Below, one piece after another: positions 44,940 to 55,100 of a stretch of DNA of 64,000 bases (its first letter is position 1; every line of letters begins with the position of its first letter). Both the position numbers and the translations under genes were made by a program. The stretch comes from SIG77 sp045589595 (lineage in GTDB: Bacteria > Verrucomicrobiota > Lentisphaeria > Victivallales > UBA1829): NCBI GenBank assembly GCA_045589595.1, contig JAZNPK010000043.1, positions 1-64,000 on the forward strand, read 5' to 3'. Under the pieces are notes generated by a model. It was given only the letters and a program-made list of their open reading frames with translations, did not search any database and was not told the DNA's origin.

Positions 44940-46076
44940 TCAACTGCGGCGGATCCGGATCTTCAGCGCATTGGGGATCTCTCTGTCAGAGATCAGGATC
45001 AGATAACCGCCTCCGCCTGCACCGGTCATTTTCCAGCCGTATGCTGCGTCCTGCTGCCGTGCGATCTCTTCCTGCACTTCCGGCGTCATCATCCGCGGGA
45101 ACATGCGCAGCTGCGCCTCAAAACACTGCCGGGTATATGCGCCCCAGGCCCGGACATCGTTTTTCAGGATGCTCTGCCACGCACCGTCTGCGGCGGCGGC
45201 GAGATCTTTCACATCGTCCGGAGTGATATGGGTTTCCGCATAAACATCGTAGTCCGCGTCCCGTGGCGGGAGTTGGACCAGCCAGAGATGATCTTCCACG
45301 AACCGGAGGATCTCTTCATCAAGAACAGGTTCGATGGAAACGGGCCAGAATCCGTTGTCGAAATGGATTTTATTCAGGCCGGGCATGAGCAGACCCAGCT
45401 GGTCCTGAGCGCCGCTGATATGTTCCGTTCCGGGGGGATTGTCAACGCAGAACAGCGTATGCGCCAACTGCTCCGGATCGCCCGCAGGAATGGATGTCTG
45501 CCACAATGCGATGGCATTTTTCCGTGAACTGGTCGCCATACCGCTCCGGTCATTGAATTCAAAATCCGGTTCAATGGATATGGTGATCACGGAGCCGGGG
45601 AACAATTTGTTCAACAGGGGCTGATCCATCCAACCGCCGCAGAGTTCCACACGGTAGGGAATACGGCACTCCTGACGCAGCAGTGTGGTGGATCTGGGGG
45701 GCAGACCTGTTTCCGGCAGCCGCTGACTGACGATCAGCCGGATATTGTGTTCGTCGCAGAATTTCTGTTTTGCCGGTGTGTAGCCGTCGGTATTGACAAA
45801 AAAGATATCCGGTTGCAGTGCCAGAACTTCTTTTTCAAAGTCCATGATGCCGCTTCCGGAATTGATCCACGCATCTTTGACATAGCGGATGGATCTGACC
45901 ATGAACAGCCGTTCTTCGTTGTTGTTGACGGTCTTTCTGCCTTTGAGATCAAAGATCGTTTTATCGGAGCCGAGCCCCACATAAAGATCGCCGTGGGATG
46001 CCGCTTCCTTGAAGAATGCCACATGCCCCGAGTGGAGCATATCGTAACAGCCCGATACAAAAACTTTTTTTGTCAT
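44940..46076 (-). CDS. Fused nucleotidyltransferase and GHMP-kinase-like protein
   Basis: A 378-residue fusion. Residues 1-135 form a cytidylyltransferase-like domain: the HxGH motif is LHSGH (residues 14-18) and the late RSTTLLR (128-134) takes the place of ISTT. Residues about 138-377 resemble a GHMP sugar kinase: the first strand PYRVELCGGWMDQP (140-153), a variant phosphate loop SGMATSS, and the third motif GAGGGGYLIL near residue 350. The kinase part is about 240 residues, shorter than most. The product would activate a sugar by kinase and NTP transfer, as in bifunctional fucose or heptose enzymes. ATG 46076 follows GGGAGG. It ends the symporter operon. Confidence 0.72.
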   Translation of the reverse strand: MTKKVFVSGCYDMLHSGHVAFFKEAASHGDLYVGLGSDKTIFDLKGRKTVNNNEERLFMVRSIRYVKDAWINSGSGIMDFEKEVLALQPDIFFVNTDGYTPAKQKFCDEHNIRLIVSQRLPETGLPPRSTTLLRQECRIPYRVELCGGWMDQPLLNKLFPGSVITISIEPDFEFNDRSGMATSSRKNAIALWQTSIPAGDPEQLAHTLFCVDNPPGTEHISGAQDQLGLLMPGLNKIHFDNGFWPVSIEPVLDEEILRFVEDHLWLVQLPPRDADYDVYAETHITPDDVKDLAAAADGAWQSILKNDVRAWGAYTRQCFEAQLRMFPRMMTPEVQEEIARQQDAAYGWKMTGAGGGGYLILISDREIPNALKIRIRRS

Positions 46077-46098
46077 AACGGCGACCTCCCGGGATCGA

Positions 46099-46911
46099 TC
46101 AGGGGCGTTTGAATTCGCAGGGAACATCTGTCTGACACAGACCGCATCCCAGACTCAGATCCATCCAGCCGAATGTGTTTTCTCTGCCCGGAGCCACATT
46201 CTGCATGATGTATTCGCAGCATTTCTTTTTGTCGCGGTCAGCCGGATCTTTTCCGATCGCCTGTGCCGGACACCGTCTGATACAGGCCCCGCAGCGGGTA
46301 CACCACGCATAAGGATCGTTGCCGTAGGAGCGTTCCGTTGCGGGCAGCTCCAGATCGGTCACGATGGAGCCGATCCGCATAGCGATCCCCCGTTCCGTAA
46401 TGAGACCTGCGGAAAGCCCGAATGTACCGAGTCCCGCCGTGAATGCCACATGCCGTTCCGACCAGTTGGAGGTGAAGCCCATACCGAAAATATCCAGTCC
46501 CTGTTTCACCTGTTCCAGATGAGGCGCAATGGCTGTATAACCCGCCTGTTCCAGAAGACGGCACATCTGACGGCGCATATTTTCGTTGCAGATCTCACCG
46601 AAGGAACGCATTGCCGCCCAGACGCGTGACGGACCGGATTTTTCCATTCTATTGGTGTTGCGGATCTGTTCATTGACGGGGAGGATCCAGACGAATACGC
46701 TTTTTGCTTTTGCACCGGGACGGACAAACTGCAGGGCTTCGTCCGGCGTCCAGTGGTGATCACCGATGATGGTTTTGAACTGTTGGAACAGCGGATCTCC
46801 GGCAGATGCCACCGCGGTCAGCGGTTCATCGAAGTAATAAGGTGCGCCGGTGGCAAAATAAAGATCCCGGAGCATACTGTTCATTTTTTCAAGGGTGATC
46901 ACGGTATTCAT
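46099..46911 (-). CDS. QueG-like 4Fe-4S protein
   Basis: A 270-residue protein with a C-terminal ferredoxin-like part: CTRCGACIRRCPA (about 200-212), a Cys pair in KKCCEY, and CGLCQTDVPCE at the end. This gives enough cysteines for two 4Fe-4S clusters. The N-terminal half resembles the cobalamin-binding part of epoxyqueuosine reductase (QueG), with LGTFGLSAGLIT and a conserved GSIVTDLELP. It is shorter than QueG, so it may be a related reductase of another substrate. ATG 46911 follows AGGAAC. It lies 19 nt after the ceramidase-like gene and 22 nt before the fused kinase gene. Confidence 0.75.
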   Translation of the reverse strand: MNTVITLEKMNSMLRDLYFATGAPYYFDEPLTAVASAGDPLFQQFKTIIGDHHWTPDEALQFVRPGAKAKSVFVWILPVNEQIRNTNRMEKSGPSRVWAAMRSFGEICNENMRRQMCRLLEQAGYTAIAPHLEQVKQGLDIFGMGFTSNWSERHVAFTAGLGTFGLSAGLITERGIAMRIGSIVTDLELPATERSYGNDPYAWCTRCGACIRRCPAQAIGKDPADRDKKKCCEYIMQNVAPGRENTFGWMDLSLGCGLCQTDVPCEFKRP

Positions 46912-46930
46912 ATCAGTTCCTCCGTTTGTA

Positions 46931-48277
46931 TCAGAGTTCTTCCGCAAGTTTGCGCCATGCCGCGATCAGACGGTCTGCCGTATGAATGGAATAACCGTTG
47001 CTGCGGGGCGTGGTTTCGTAACCGCCTCTGCCGTAGTTCCAGGGGTTGGGAATATAGCCGCCGATGTAGTGACCGCCGCCGTTGTAGTTCCCGTGGGAGG
47101 AAACAAGACAATGTTTTCCGGCGAATACGGATTTCCGCAGAGTAAGCCCGATCTCCACAAAGGGTTCACTGGGCAGCGTGGCGATCACGGTGTTGTCGCC
47201 GAATTTGAGATAGGTCAGGCGGAAGCGGGGATTGACTTTGCAATTCGCCTGCGTCACCAGATTTTCTGCAAAATATTTGAGGACGACGGGCGTCTTTTTT
47301 ACCAGATCTTCACTGGTGAGATCGCCGCATGCATTGATGTCCAGATCCGCATATTTTTCCATGATCTCGCTTGCTTCGGCAAGTTCCGCTGCATCGATCT
47401 CTCTGGGCGTGGATTCCACCTCTGCCGAGGCAAAACGGAAGCCGTCGCCTTCCACCGGTGTGAGATCGTTCCAGACCTTGCGGATGCTTTCCGCATAACC
47501 TTTGCCGATCCGGTACGGTTCGTTGCTGTTGGTCTGGTTCATATCGGTGGTCACATCAAAGTGATTGATATTTCCGGCAGTACCGATCAGAGTGATGACC
47601 ATGGCACCCGGCGCCATTTCCGGTTCCAGTTCGCGGCGCACCACGCCGGACCAGTCCGCAGATACGCCGCAGCCGCCGATGGTATCGGTGTGGTTGACGA
47701 TGCTGGCGAGCAGCACTTTCAGACCGGCAGACGTTTTGATGGCGAGCATGGGGATCTCGGGGTCGATATCGCCTTCCGGGCGGTCGATATCCGGATTGAG
47801 TTTGCCGGGATTGGTCAGAACGGTGCAGTCTTTCATCCAGTAGCGGCGGTTGAACTGATAGCGGGCGTCCCGCGCCATCGCGGTGAAAAGTTCCCCTTCT
47901 TCCATATTGTTCAGGGCGGCTTTGAGCGCTTCCGCCGTTTTGCCCGCAACAAATTTACGGTAATCCGCACTGGCGGGATCCCGGTTGATATCCGGCGCCG
48001 TATGGGTGTGGATCGCGCAGATCAGAACATTGTTTTCGTTGAATTCCGGCGCGACTTCGCGGACGGCGTTCAGCACATCGGTGTAGAAGGGATAGGAAAT
48101 ACTCAGGAGATCGTAGTGGAAAATGGCAAATTTTTCCTGTTCACCCTGAAGGATGAGAACATGTACTTCCAGATCATCCAGCACAGTGTTCCAGATGCGT
48201 TTGTTGAAATAGCCCGCAAGGGAAATGGGCATTTCCGGATTGATGCATGTTCTGCCGGTACCGAATCGGATTTTCAT
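46931..48277 (-). CDS. Neutral/alkaline ceramidase-like hydrolase
   Basis: A 448-residue protein. It resembles the neutral/alkaline non-lysosomal ceramidase family by FGTGRTCINPEMP at the N-terminus, CAIHTHTAPD (His metal ligands, about 87-96), VNHTDTIGG (about 193-201) and GTAGNINHFD, which replaces the usual GDVSPN loop. No signal peptide is present, so a cytosolic role is likely and the ceramide substrate is uncertain. Such genes in Lentisphaerota and Planctomycetota are often listed as 'hypothetical'. It is the second gene of an operon: 34 nt after the symporter, 19 nt before the QueG-like gene. Confidence 0.75.
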   Translation of the reverse strand: MKIRFGTGRTCINPEMPISLAGYFNKRIWNTVLDDLEVHVLILQGEQEKFAIFHYDLLSISYPFYTDVLNAVREVAPEFNENNVLICAIHTHTAPDINRDPASADYRKFVAGKTAEALKAALNNMEEGELFTAMARDARYQFNRRYWMKDCTVLTNPGKLNPDIDRPEGDIDPEIPMLAIKTSAGLKVLLASIVNHTDTIGGCGVSADWSGVVRRELEPEMAPGAMVITLIGTAGNINHFDVTTDMNQTNSNEPYRIGKGYAESIRKVWNDLTPVEGDGFRFASAEVESTPREIDAAELAEASEIMEKYADLDINACGDLTSEDLVKKTPVVLKYFAENLVTQANCKVNPRFRLTYLKFGDNTVIATLPSEPFVEIGLTLRKSVFAGKHCLVSSHGNYNGGGHYIGGYIPNPWNYGRGGYETTPRSNGYSIHTADRLIAAWRKLAEEL

Positions 48278-48311
48278 ATTGCAGCTCCTTATGACTGATG
48301 ATATTGTTTCT

Positions 48312-49625
48312 TCAATCTTTTTCGATCATATCCAGTTTTTTGCCGACCACATAGGTCCCCACGTTGTCGCCGGCAACATTGCATGCCGTTTCAAACATAT
48401 CCAGCAGGGGATTGATGCCCAGCGCAAGGGCAACGATCGTGGCAGTCTGTTCCGGTGTGAGATTGAAAAATTCCAGCACCAGGAACAGCAGGAAAATACT
48501 GCCGCCCGGCACGCCGCCCGCACCGATAGAGGCAAATACCACACCGATGACCATGAGGATGATCTGGGTGAGCGTGATCTCAAATCCGAACAGATTGGCG
48601 GCAAGCACAGCAAATACGGGCAGGTGAACACAGACACCATCCATGTTGATGGTCGCCCCCAGCGACAGCGTGAAGTTGGAAAGTTCACCGCGGACTTTCA
48701 GTTTTTCACGCGCCGTACTCAGGGAGACGGGCAGCGCCGCCGCACTGGAACGGGTGACAAATGCCGTCAGGATCGGTTCCCGCAGTTTCCACAGGATCGG
48801 GTAGGGATTCACACGGCAGATCAGGGCTGTCACAAGCGGATAGCACACAAAGATCATCAGCAGGATCCCGCAGATCACACACAGCGCGACCTGGAAATAG
48901 GATTGGAACAGATCGATCCCGTACACCGCAAAGTTGCAGGCGGTAAGGGCAAATACGCCGATGGGGAAGTATGCCATGACCCAGTCGATGATCTTGAAGA
49001 TCGTTTTCTGCATGGCTTCCACCATATCCAGCATACCGGAGACAACGGTCTTTGTCCGCTCATCGGCAGCCGTATCAAGGACCACACGCGCCGCAAGACC
49101 GAAGATGATCGCAAATACGATCACCGGCAGAAAATTGCCGTCCGACAGCGCTTTGAACGGATTGGTGAAAAGTCCAAGCACGATATTGATAAAGGCGTTG
49201 CCGCCTTCACTGGCACTGCTCTGCATCTTTTCCACCTGTGATGCAAGTTTGCCCGCCAGTTCATTGGCAGATGAAAGTTTCGGATTGAACAGCAGGGCAA
49301 TGATACTGCCGAAAACTGCCGCATAAAGCGAGGTGAAGAAATACCAGCTGCAGACACCCACACCCATCTTGCCGAAGGTTTTTGTCGGCAGACTGGCGGC
49401 ACCGTGGATCAGGGAGAAAAAGATGATGGGGATCACGATCATTTTCAGCATATTGACCAGTACCGCACCGAAGGGCGAGAGGATACTGACGGTTTTTTCA
49501 AGAAATTCTCCTCCGCAATGTGCGCCGATCTGATAAATGATCATACCGGCGGCGCAACCAAGCACGAAAGCGCCGAGGTTGCGGTAGATCAGGGGAATAC
49601 GGTTGTACCAGCTGAAAAGTTTCAT
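48312..49625 (-). CDS. Dicarboxylate/amino acid:cation symporter (DAACS)
   Basis: A 437-residue inner-membrane transporter. Conserved re-entrant-loop and helix motifs are present: TRSSAAALPVSLSTA (about 277-291), GATINMDGVCVHLPVF (about 310-325) and later GAGGVPGGSIFLL. The family imports glutamate, aspartate or C4-dicarboxylates with Na+ or H+. It is the first gene of a four-gene operon with the ceramidase-like, QueG-like and fused kinase genes, so its substrate may feed that pathway and not be glutamate. A promoter lies at 49681-49709. Confidence 0.91.
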   Translation of the reverse strand: MKLFSWYNRIPLIYRNLGAFVLGCAAGMIIYQIGAHCGGEFLEKTVSILSPFGAVLVNMLKMIVIPIIFFSLIHGAASLPTKTFGKMGVGVCSWYFFTSLYAAVFGSIIALLFNPKLSSANELAGKLASQVEKMQSSASEGGNAFINIVLGLFTNPFKALSDGNFLPVIVFAIIFGLAARVVLDTAADERTKTVVSGMLDMVEAMQKTIFKIIDWVMAYFPIGVFALTACNFAVYGIDLFQSYFQVALCVICGILLMIFVCYPLVTALICRVNPYPILWKLREPILTAFVTRSSAAALPVSLSTAREKLKVRGELSNFTLSLGATINMDGVCVHLPVFAVLAANLFGFEITLTQIILMVIGVVFASIGAGGVPGGSIFLLFLVLEFFNLTPEQTATIVALALGINPLLDMFETACNVAGDNVGTYVVGKKLDMIEKD

Positions 49626-49680
49626 TTTTTCTTACCTGTTGCAGTTGTGTTTTTTTTTGATTCGATTTTTACAGATATTT

Positions 49681-49709
49681 AATATACACGCAAAGACGGT
49701 TTTTTGCAA
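49681..49709 (-). promoter_or_regulatory. Predicted promoter of the symporter operon
   Basis: On the minus strand TTGCAA, a 17-nt spacer and TATATT (core GTGTATATTA), about 56 nt upstream of the start. Confidence 0.7.
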
Positions 49710-50110
49710 CCGCATCCCGGAAAAATCAGAAAAGGGAACCGCGGTGTTCTGCCACGGAAAAACGGCAGTTCCCATCATGCCGGACTCGTAATTTTGTGCT
49801 TGCGGGTGTTATGATATCTTCTATGTCACCGCCACATGCGCCGGGTACAAGTGTCAGAGCAACGCAGATCGCGGTGAGTTGAAAAAATTCCGCCGTTTTC
49901 TTTTTTTACCTCATTTTTTGTTTGATTGAAAAAAGAAAATATAGACATCTGTAACTGTACCACCTATGCACAGCAAAATCAAGCGGAAGAATCCATGTGT
50001 TATCATAGTTGCAGTCACTTCTCGCTGGAATTTTTGCGAAGACAAATGGCGGCTGATCAGATGCGGAAATGAGATGCCCGCCGGAAAATACAGGTGGTAT
50101 GCCGGAAATT
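49710..50110. other. Intergenic stretch with no recognised gene
   Basis: About 400 nt between the symporter promoter and the pyruvyl transferase stop. It holds an imperfect hairpin with GGGAAC/GTTCCC ends near 49735-49775. A short plus-strand open frame at 49966 has no supporting site or homology. Confidence 0.5.
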
Positions 50111-50923
50111 TCAGGATCTCATTGCCGACAGCAAATTCTGCTGCAGTTCTCTGATTTGCGGCTGTTTTGAACGGTAGGGATCAAAAAGATCGCTGTCGGT
50201 GAGCGTCATGGCTTCTTCCGGCAGCAGAGCGGGCAGTTGATCTTCCGGCGCAAACACCGACGCATAATCGCGGAACTTGAAATCGCTGCCGGTCACATTG
50301 GCACTGAACATGACATGCCGGTTGGGGATCCCCATGGCATCCGCCACGATCAGACCATGGAGCGAACTGGAAAGGACCCGTTCACATCCGGCAATCGTTT
50401 TCAGGACTTCCAGCGGTTCATCCAGTACATTGATGATCACGGCATTTTTGAACCGGTCTGCCAGCTCCCTGACCGCCGGAAGCTGCTGATCACGATAATG
50501 GGGAATGATCCCGACCGCATACTTTTTCGCCGGAAGTTTATCCAGCAGCAGCGGATACAGCAGACCACCATCGCCGACTGCAGCCGTGCAGGGCGCACCC
50601 GTAAGTTTTTCAATGATCTGCCGGGTTTCATGTCCGCGCACCGCCCTGACATCCAGTTTCCGGATCAGGATCTGACCCGCCGGGACTGCCCGGATAAAAC
50701 CGGTGGACATTACCCGCATTTCCGGCTTGAAATGTCCGGCAAGACGCCGGAAAAACGCATAACGCGGCGCAATACATTTCTGCAGCAGACTGCCGACTCC
50801 GACCATGGACGCATTCTGGAACGCGCTGTGTTCAAAGGGTATCTGCAAAATCCTTTCCAGCAGAAAAGGATTCAGGGCGTCGCCGAAATTGCGGTGATGT
50901 GTCGAGTAGTAAAAACGCGTCAT
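50111..50923 (-). CDS. Polysaccharide pyruvyl transferase-family protein
   Basis: A 270-residue protein starting with YYSTHHRNFGDALNPFL, the usual opening of polysaccharide pyruvyl transferases, followed by GVGSLLQ and the C-terminal SSSLHGLIVADAMGIP (about 191-206), the conserved donor-site motif. The family adds ketal-linked pyruvate from phosphoenolpyruvate to a sugar of exopolysaccharide, S-layer anchoring glycan or similar. It starts 15 nt after the PP-loop gene on the same strand, so the two are co-transcribed from 52071-52098. No glycosyltransferase is adjacent. Confidence 0.85.
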   Translation of the reverse strand: MTRFYYSTHHRNFGDALNPFLLERILQIPFEHSAFQNASMVGVGSLLQKCIAPRYAFFRRLAGHFKPEMRVMSTGFIRAVPAGQILIRKLDVRAVRGHETRQIIEKLTGAPCTAAVGDGGLLYPLLLDKLPAKKYAVGIIPHYRDQQLPAVRELADRFKNAVIINVLDEPLEVLKTIAGCERVLSSSLHGLIVADAMGIPNRHVMFSANVTGSDFKFRDYASVFAPEDQLPALLPEEAMTLTDSDLFDPYRSKQPQIRELQQNLLSAMRS

Positions 50924-50938
50924 ACGGCACGCCCGCCG

Positions 50939-52030
50939 TTATTTCCGCCGCTTGAAATATGCGGCAATGATATCAAAACTGAACGGATCCCGCTTCCACA
51001 TCCGTTTCAGAAGCAGCATCAGTTCGCGGAAGAAACTGCATTTTTCCGCAGGAAAGACCGCAGAAAATTTCTGTTTCGCCCCCAGTATGCGCAAAGTCAG
51101 AAGCGTCCGGGTACATTTATTGCACCGGCAGCAGTTCTCCGTGCTGCGGGTACAGACATAAAGATATTTCTGCGCCATTTCCACATTGCTCAGGTAACGG
51201 GTCTTTTCAACGCGGCTGACTCCTTCCGCATCGGCTCGAAAATGCAGGTTTTCCGTCATGAATATCCCGTTGATGACGGGCATGAGATGACCGCCGTCGA
51301 CTTTTTTCCGGATCGGAAACGACAATGTCATTTTTGAAAAACCTGCGGACGCATAGTGGTAGTCGCTCCAGAGTTTCTGCAGGGAAAATGCGGCGAAAGC
51401 GGCGGCATAAGCATGGACATTACAATAATGCTGACGGAATTCTGAAGCGTAATTGGAATTGAGCGTGATCAGTTTATAGCCGTACTCATCCGCAAAGGCA
51501 GAAACTTTTTTCAGGTGTTCCTGATGCGTCAGTTCAGCTTTTTCATTCCTTCCGTGGGAACCCACATTGAAAAACAGCAGATGCGTCACCGGATAGGGGC
51601 TGCCGGCTTCTTTTGTGTGCCGGCTGATCGTATAAAAACTGTCGATCCCCAGAGAAATGCCCGTTCCGACCGCGCCCGCATTGGGCAGCCGTTCTGCCGT
51701 AACTGTCATTTGCAGGGCGACCTTTTTATAGACGGTTTCCTTTTCGCCGCACAGCAGCGGGATCAGCAGATTGGTCAGATTGAAATACAATTCCCGCGAT
51801 ACCGGCAGTTCCGCCTGAATGTCGTGTCCTTTTTCCATGGCATAATGGAGCAGACCGAGCAGCATGGCATCGCACCGTTCCAGACACAGGAACTCTTTGT
51901 AAGCTTCATCGACTTCCACCCAGATCTCATGGCGGGTACTGCTGCCGCCCGCTGTTTCTGTCACGGGCGTAACAAGGCGCACCGTGCCGTTGTCGGCAGG
52001 CTGCAGACAGCTTTTATGTATTACGAGCAT
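50939..52030 (-). CDS. PP-loop ATPase-like protein with zinc-knuckle tail
   Basis: A 363-residue protein. The segment TGISLGIDSFYTI (about 122-134) resembles the SGGxDS phosphate loop of the adenine nucleotide alpha-hydrolase (PP-loop) superfamily, to which QueC, NAD synthetase and tRNA thiolases belong. A tail motif CCRCNKCTRTLLTLRILG (about 308-325) looks like a zinc site seen in similar proteins of polysaccharide loci. I do not know its specific reaction; ATP-dependent amidation or thiolation of a sugar or cofactor is plausible. It is paired with the pyruvyl transferase gene downstream. Confidence 0.62.
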   Translation of the reverse strand: MLVIHKSCLQPADNGTVRLVTPVTETAGGSSTRHEIWVEVDEAYKEFLCLERCDAMLLGLLHYAMEKGHDIQAELPVSRELYFNLTNLLIPLLCGEKETVYKKVALQMTVTAERLPNAGAVGTGISLGIDSFYTISRHTKEAGSPYPVTHLLFFNVGSHGRNEKAELTHQEHLKKVSAFADEYGYKLITLNSNYASEFRQHYCNVHAYAAAFAAFSLQKLWSDYHYASAGFSKMTLSFPIRKKVDGGHLMPVINGIFMTENLHFRADAEGVSRVEKTRYLSNVEMAQKYLYVCTRSTENCCRCNKCTRTLLTLRILGAKQKFSAVFPAEKCSFFRELMLLLKRMWKRDPFSFDIIAAYFKRRK

Positions 52031-52070
52031 TGGGAAAACTCCTCTGTTGTGTTCTGTTCTTCTTCAAAAC

Positions 52071-52098
52071 AATATAGCACAACAACGGAAAAATACAA
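52071..52098 (-). promoter_or_regulatory. Predicted promoter of the PP-loop/pyruvyl transferase pair
   Basis: On the minus strand TTGTAT, a 16-nt spacer ending TGC, and TATATT, about 40 nt upstream of the start. Confidence 0.68.
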
Positions 52099-52120
52099 AT
52101 CCCGCCGTTTTCCCATTGCC

Positions 52121-55100
52121 TCAATACGCGGAAAAATCCTTGAAGCGGATGGAAAGATCTTTCACATCTTCCATTTTCAGCAGATTCAGCGTCTTCCGGC
52201 TGAGTGCAAAACCGATGCCGCGAACTTTGACCGGATAAGTGACTTTCCCATCACCGGAACGGTCGTTCTGCCACTGGAAGTGATGTTCGCCCGGACTGAA
52301 AATTTTGACCGGAGATTTTGCCGTCAGGGGGAACTGGAGGAAATGCCATCCGTCAAAGTTGATCCCCATCATATCGGGCCAGTCATAGACCATGCAGCCG
52401 TAACCGCCAGTCCCCGCCGAGAGCCAGATCTCGCCTTCTGCGTCTTCCAGTTCCAGAAAGATCTTGCCCCAGCCGGAGTTCCCTTTGACCCAGACGCCCA
52501 CCGTATCCGGCGTGCCGGAGATCTCTGCCGGCTGTTTCATCCGGATGAAACCGTATTCGCGCATCAGTTCAGCACAAGCGCCTTCCGGAACGAGTTTGAC
52601 TTCCAGACAGTTTCCTTTTTCTGCGTCCTGCACCTGTGTCAGCGCGAATTTTCCGGGGCGCATGGCGGAAAGATGGAACATGGCGACATGGGCGGCAATA
52701 TCATCCAGCCGCGGATCGCTGCCTTCCACCAGAGTCCAGTCTTCCGCCTTGTCCATAGGCGTTGCCGCAACCGCTTTGCTGCAGTCCTGTTCCAGCGGAT
52801 AGGTACGCGTCTGCGCCACAGTGAAGGCATCGATCGCGGTCCTGCTTTCCAGATATACGGGTTCTTCACCGATGCTGAATGCTTCCGGCTTGACGGCACT
52901 TCTGCGTCCGTACAGATCGATCTTCACCGGTTTCGCGGCTGCCGGACGGAACGCGGCATCTGCCGTGCCGCGCGCGCTCCAGAGGGCATAGACAAAGGTC
53001 CGGTCCGGTCTCCGGAATTCCAACGCGTAAATACTCTGACTGCCGGTGGGGATCATACGGATGAATTTTACCTGATCCAGCAGTTGTGTCATTGTGGCGA
53101 TCGCCTGAAAACCTTCATTGGGCTGGAGCAGGGGATCCCGTGAGAACGCAGCGTAACCCCAGACCGTGTTGTAATAACTGCTCTTCGGTTCCATAATGGT
53201 GGTCAAGGGGATCAGATTGCTGTTCCAGGCGTGCGCGATCAGCGAGTCACGGATGATGAATGCCGCAAAGAGCCGCATGGATGTGAAATACCGCAGGGGC
53301 CGTGTTTTCCATTCGTAACTGGCAGTGGGCTTCACATTTTTATAGCCGTAGATCTCTGCCAGTTTCTGCTGTGTCCAGAACACCCGGGCCACGCTCTGTT
53401 CGGGGGGAATGGTCATCGCACCGCTTTCATCCCCCGTGAAATCAATGAGTTCGCGGGGATACTGATTGCGGAAAAGCTGTCCCAGCAGCGTGAAACTTTC
53501 TCCGGTGTTGCCGACAACAAGTTTGACGTGGGGAGCGGCTTTGCGCCACGCTTTTGCGATTTCAATGGCGTCCTGTGTTTTCAGTTTGTCGATTGCCGCT
53601 TCTTCCGGTGTGACAACTGTTTTTCCGCCGAGGAGTTCCAGCGGCAGTACGCCGCCGCCGCTCTCGTGGAAAATATTGGCTTCTTTCACGCCCGGATACA
53701 GCGCGAGGTGTTTTTTGATTTCTTTATCCAGCAGTTCCGCCCGTTCTGCGACAGTCTTGTCCCGGTTTTTGAGCACGATCCTGTGCAGATTGGGATATTG
53801 TCCGCTGGTGAACGTTCCGTACTTTGCCATATCCTTTTCCGAATATTTGCTCATAACGGTTTTCCGGACGCCCATGTGTTTGAGCAGAACGGACCAGATC
53901 GCCGGATCACGGCAGGTCCCCGCCGCACCGTTGTAATTCCACGCAAAATAGGGGGAATCCAGTTTTGCTTTCCGGGTATCTGCGGGCAGACGGGAGAAGG
54001 TCCCCGCATAGGTCACAAGGTCCTCACTGCCGTTGCCGAAAAATCCTTTTCCGGTTTCGCTCAAGGTGATGCTGTAGGAATAAAGTCCGGTCGTTTTCAC
54101 CCGGAAGTTGTGGCGGATCTCCCGTTTTTCACCCGCAGTTTTGAAGGTGATTTCTTCCGTTCCGGAATCCACGGTACCGCCTTCCATATCTTTTACTTCC
54201 CAACGGAGCGAACAGGTGCCGGGTTTGACTGCTGTGACTTCTGATGTGACAAACGCATTTTCCCCGGCGTAGAAAACATTGCCGATACTGCCGTTGCGGA
54301 CAAAAAGCGTGGCAGGTGTTTTCTGCAGGATCAGAGAATGAACGCGCACACCCGATTTGCGGATGGCGGGTTTGCCTTCACGGGACATATAAAAGTTGTT
54401 CTTTTCATACAGCCCGCCGAGGACCTCCACATCCAGATAGTTCTTGTTTTCCATGAAGATCACATCCTGGATGTTGCCGATGGGAATGGTAAATTGCACT
54501 TCGTAAAGATTCTGACCGAGTTTTCTGACTTTCGTTTCATCGTCCAGATTGACGGTATCAAGCGCCATACCGGTAACAACGCGCCCGTCGTCCTGAATGA
54601 AACGGGTCACACGCAGCGTCACATCTTTGCTCTTTTCCGGATCGCCGTCGAAGGAACAGACCGCCGTGGCTTTGTGATACTGGGTGTTGGGGACACGCCG
54701 CAGATAACTGTCGCGGTGTCCTTCAAATGCAGTACGTGCGAGGTAGCCGTCGCACTCCAGTGCGAAGGAGCCCTGTGTTTCTTTGCAGAGCGCCGTGGGG
54801 AAGAACCCGTCTTTGCACCAGGCGGGGACCGGCAGGGCGATCAGGTCGTCATCCAGTTCCGTGAAGGGCGTGCCTTCCCGGACGCTGAACTGAACGGGTC
54901 CGGCGGCGAAAAGCGTTACTTTTTCCGGAATGCCGTCCGTTGCCACATAGCAGAGGAAATCATTGTTCAGATAAAGTTCTCTGCCCCGGAGGGAAAAATT
55001 CAGGTCCATCCCGGAGAAGGGGGCGCCGTGTCCGTGCAGATCCGCAATGATCCGGTGGAGCTGTTCCTGGGTGTAACGCCAGTACAGACGGGGATAGGAA

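Noticed and set aside
49966..50154. 62-codon plus-strand frame in the gap before the pyruvyl transferase gene
   Set aside because: Its end overlaps the convergent gene and it has no ribosome-binding site or family resemblance.
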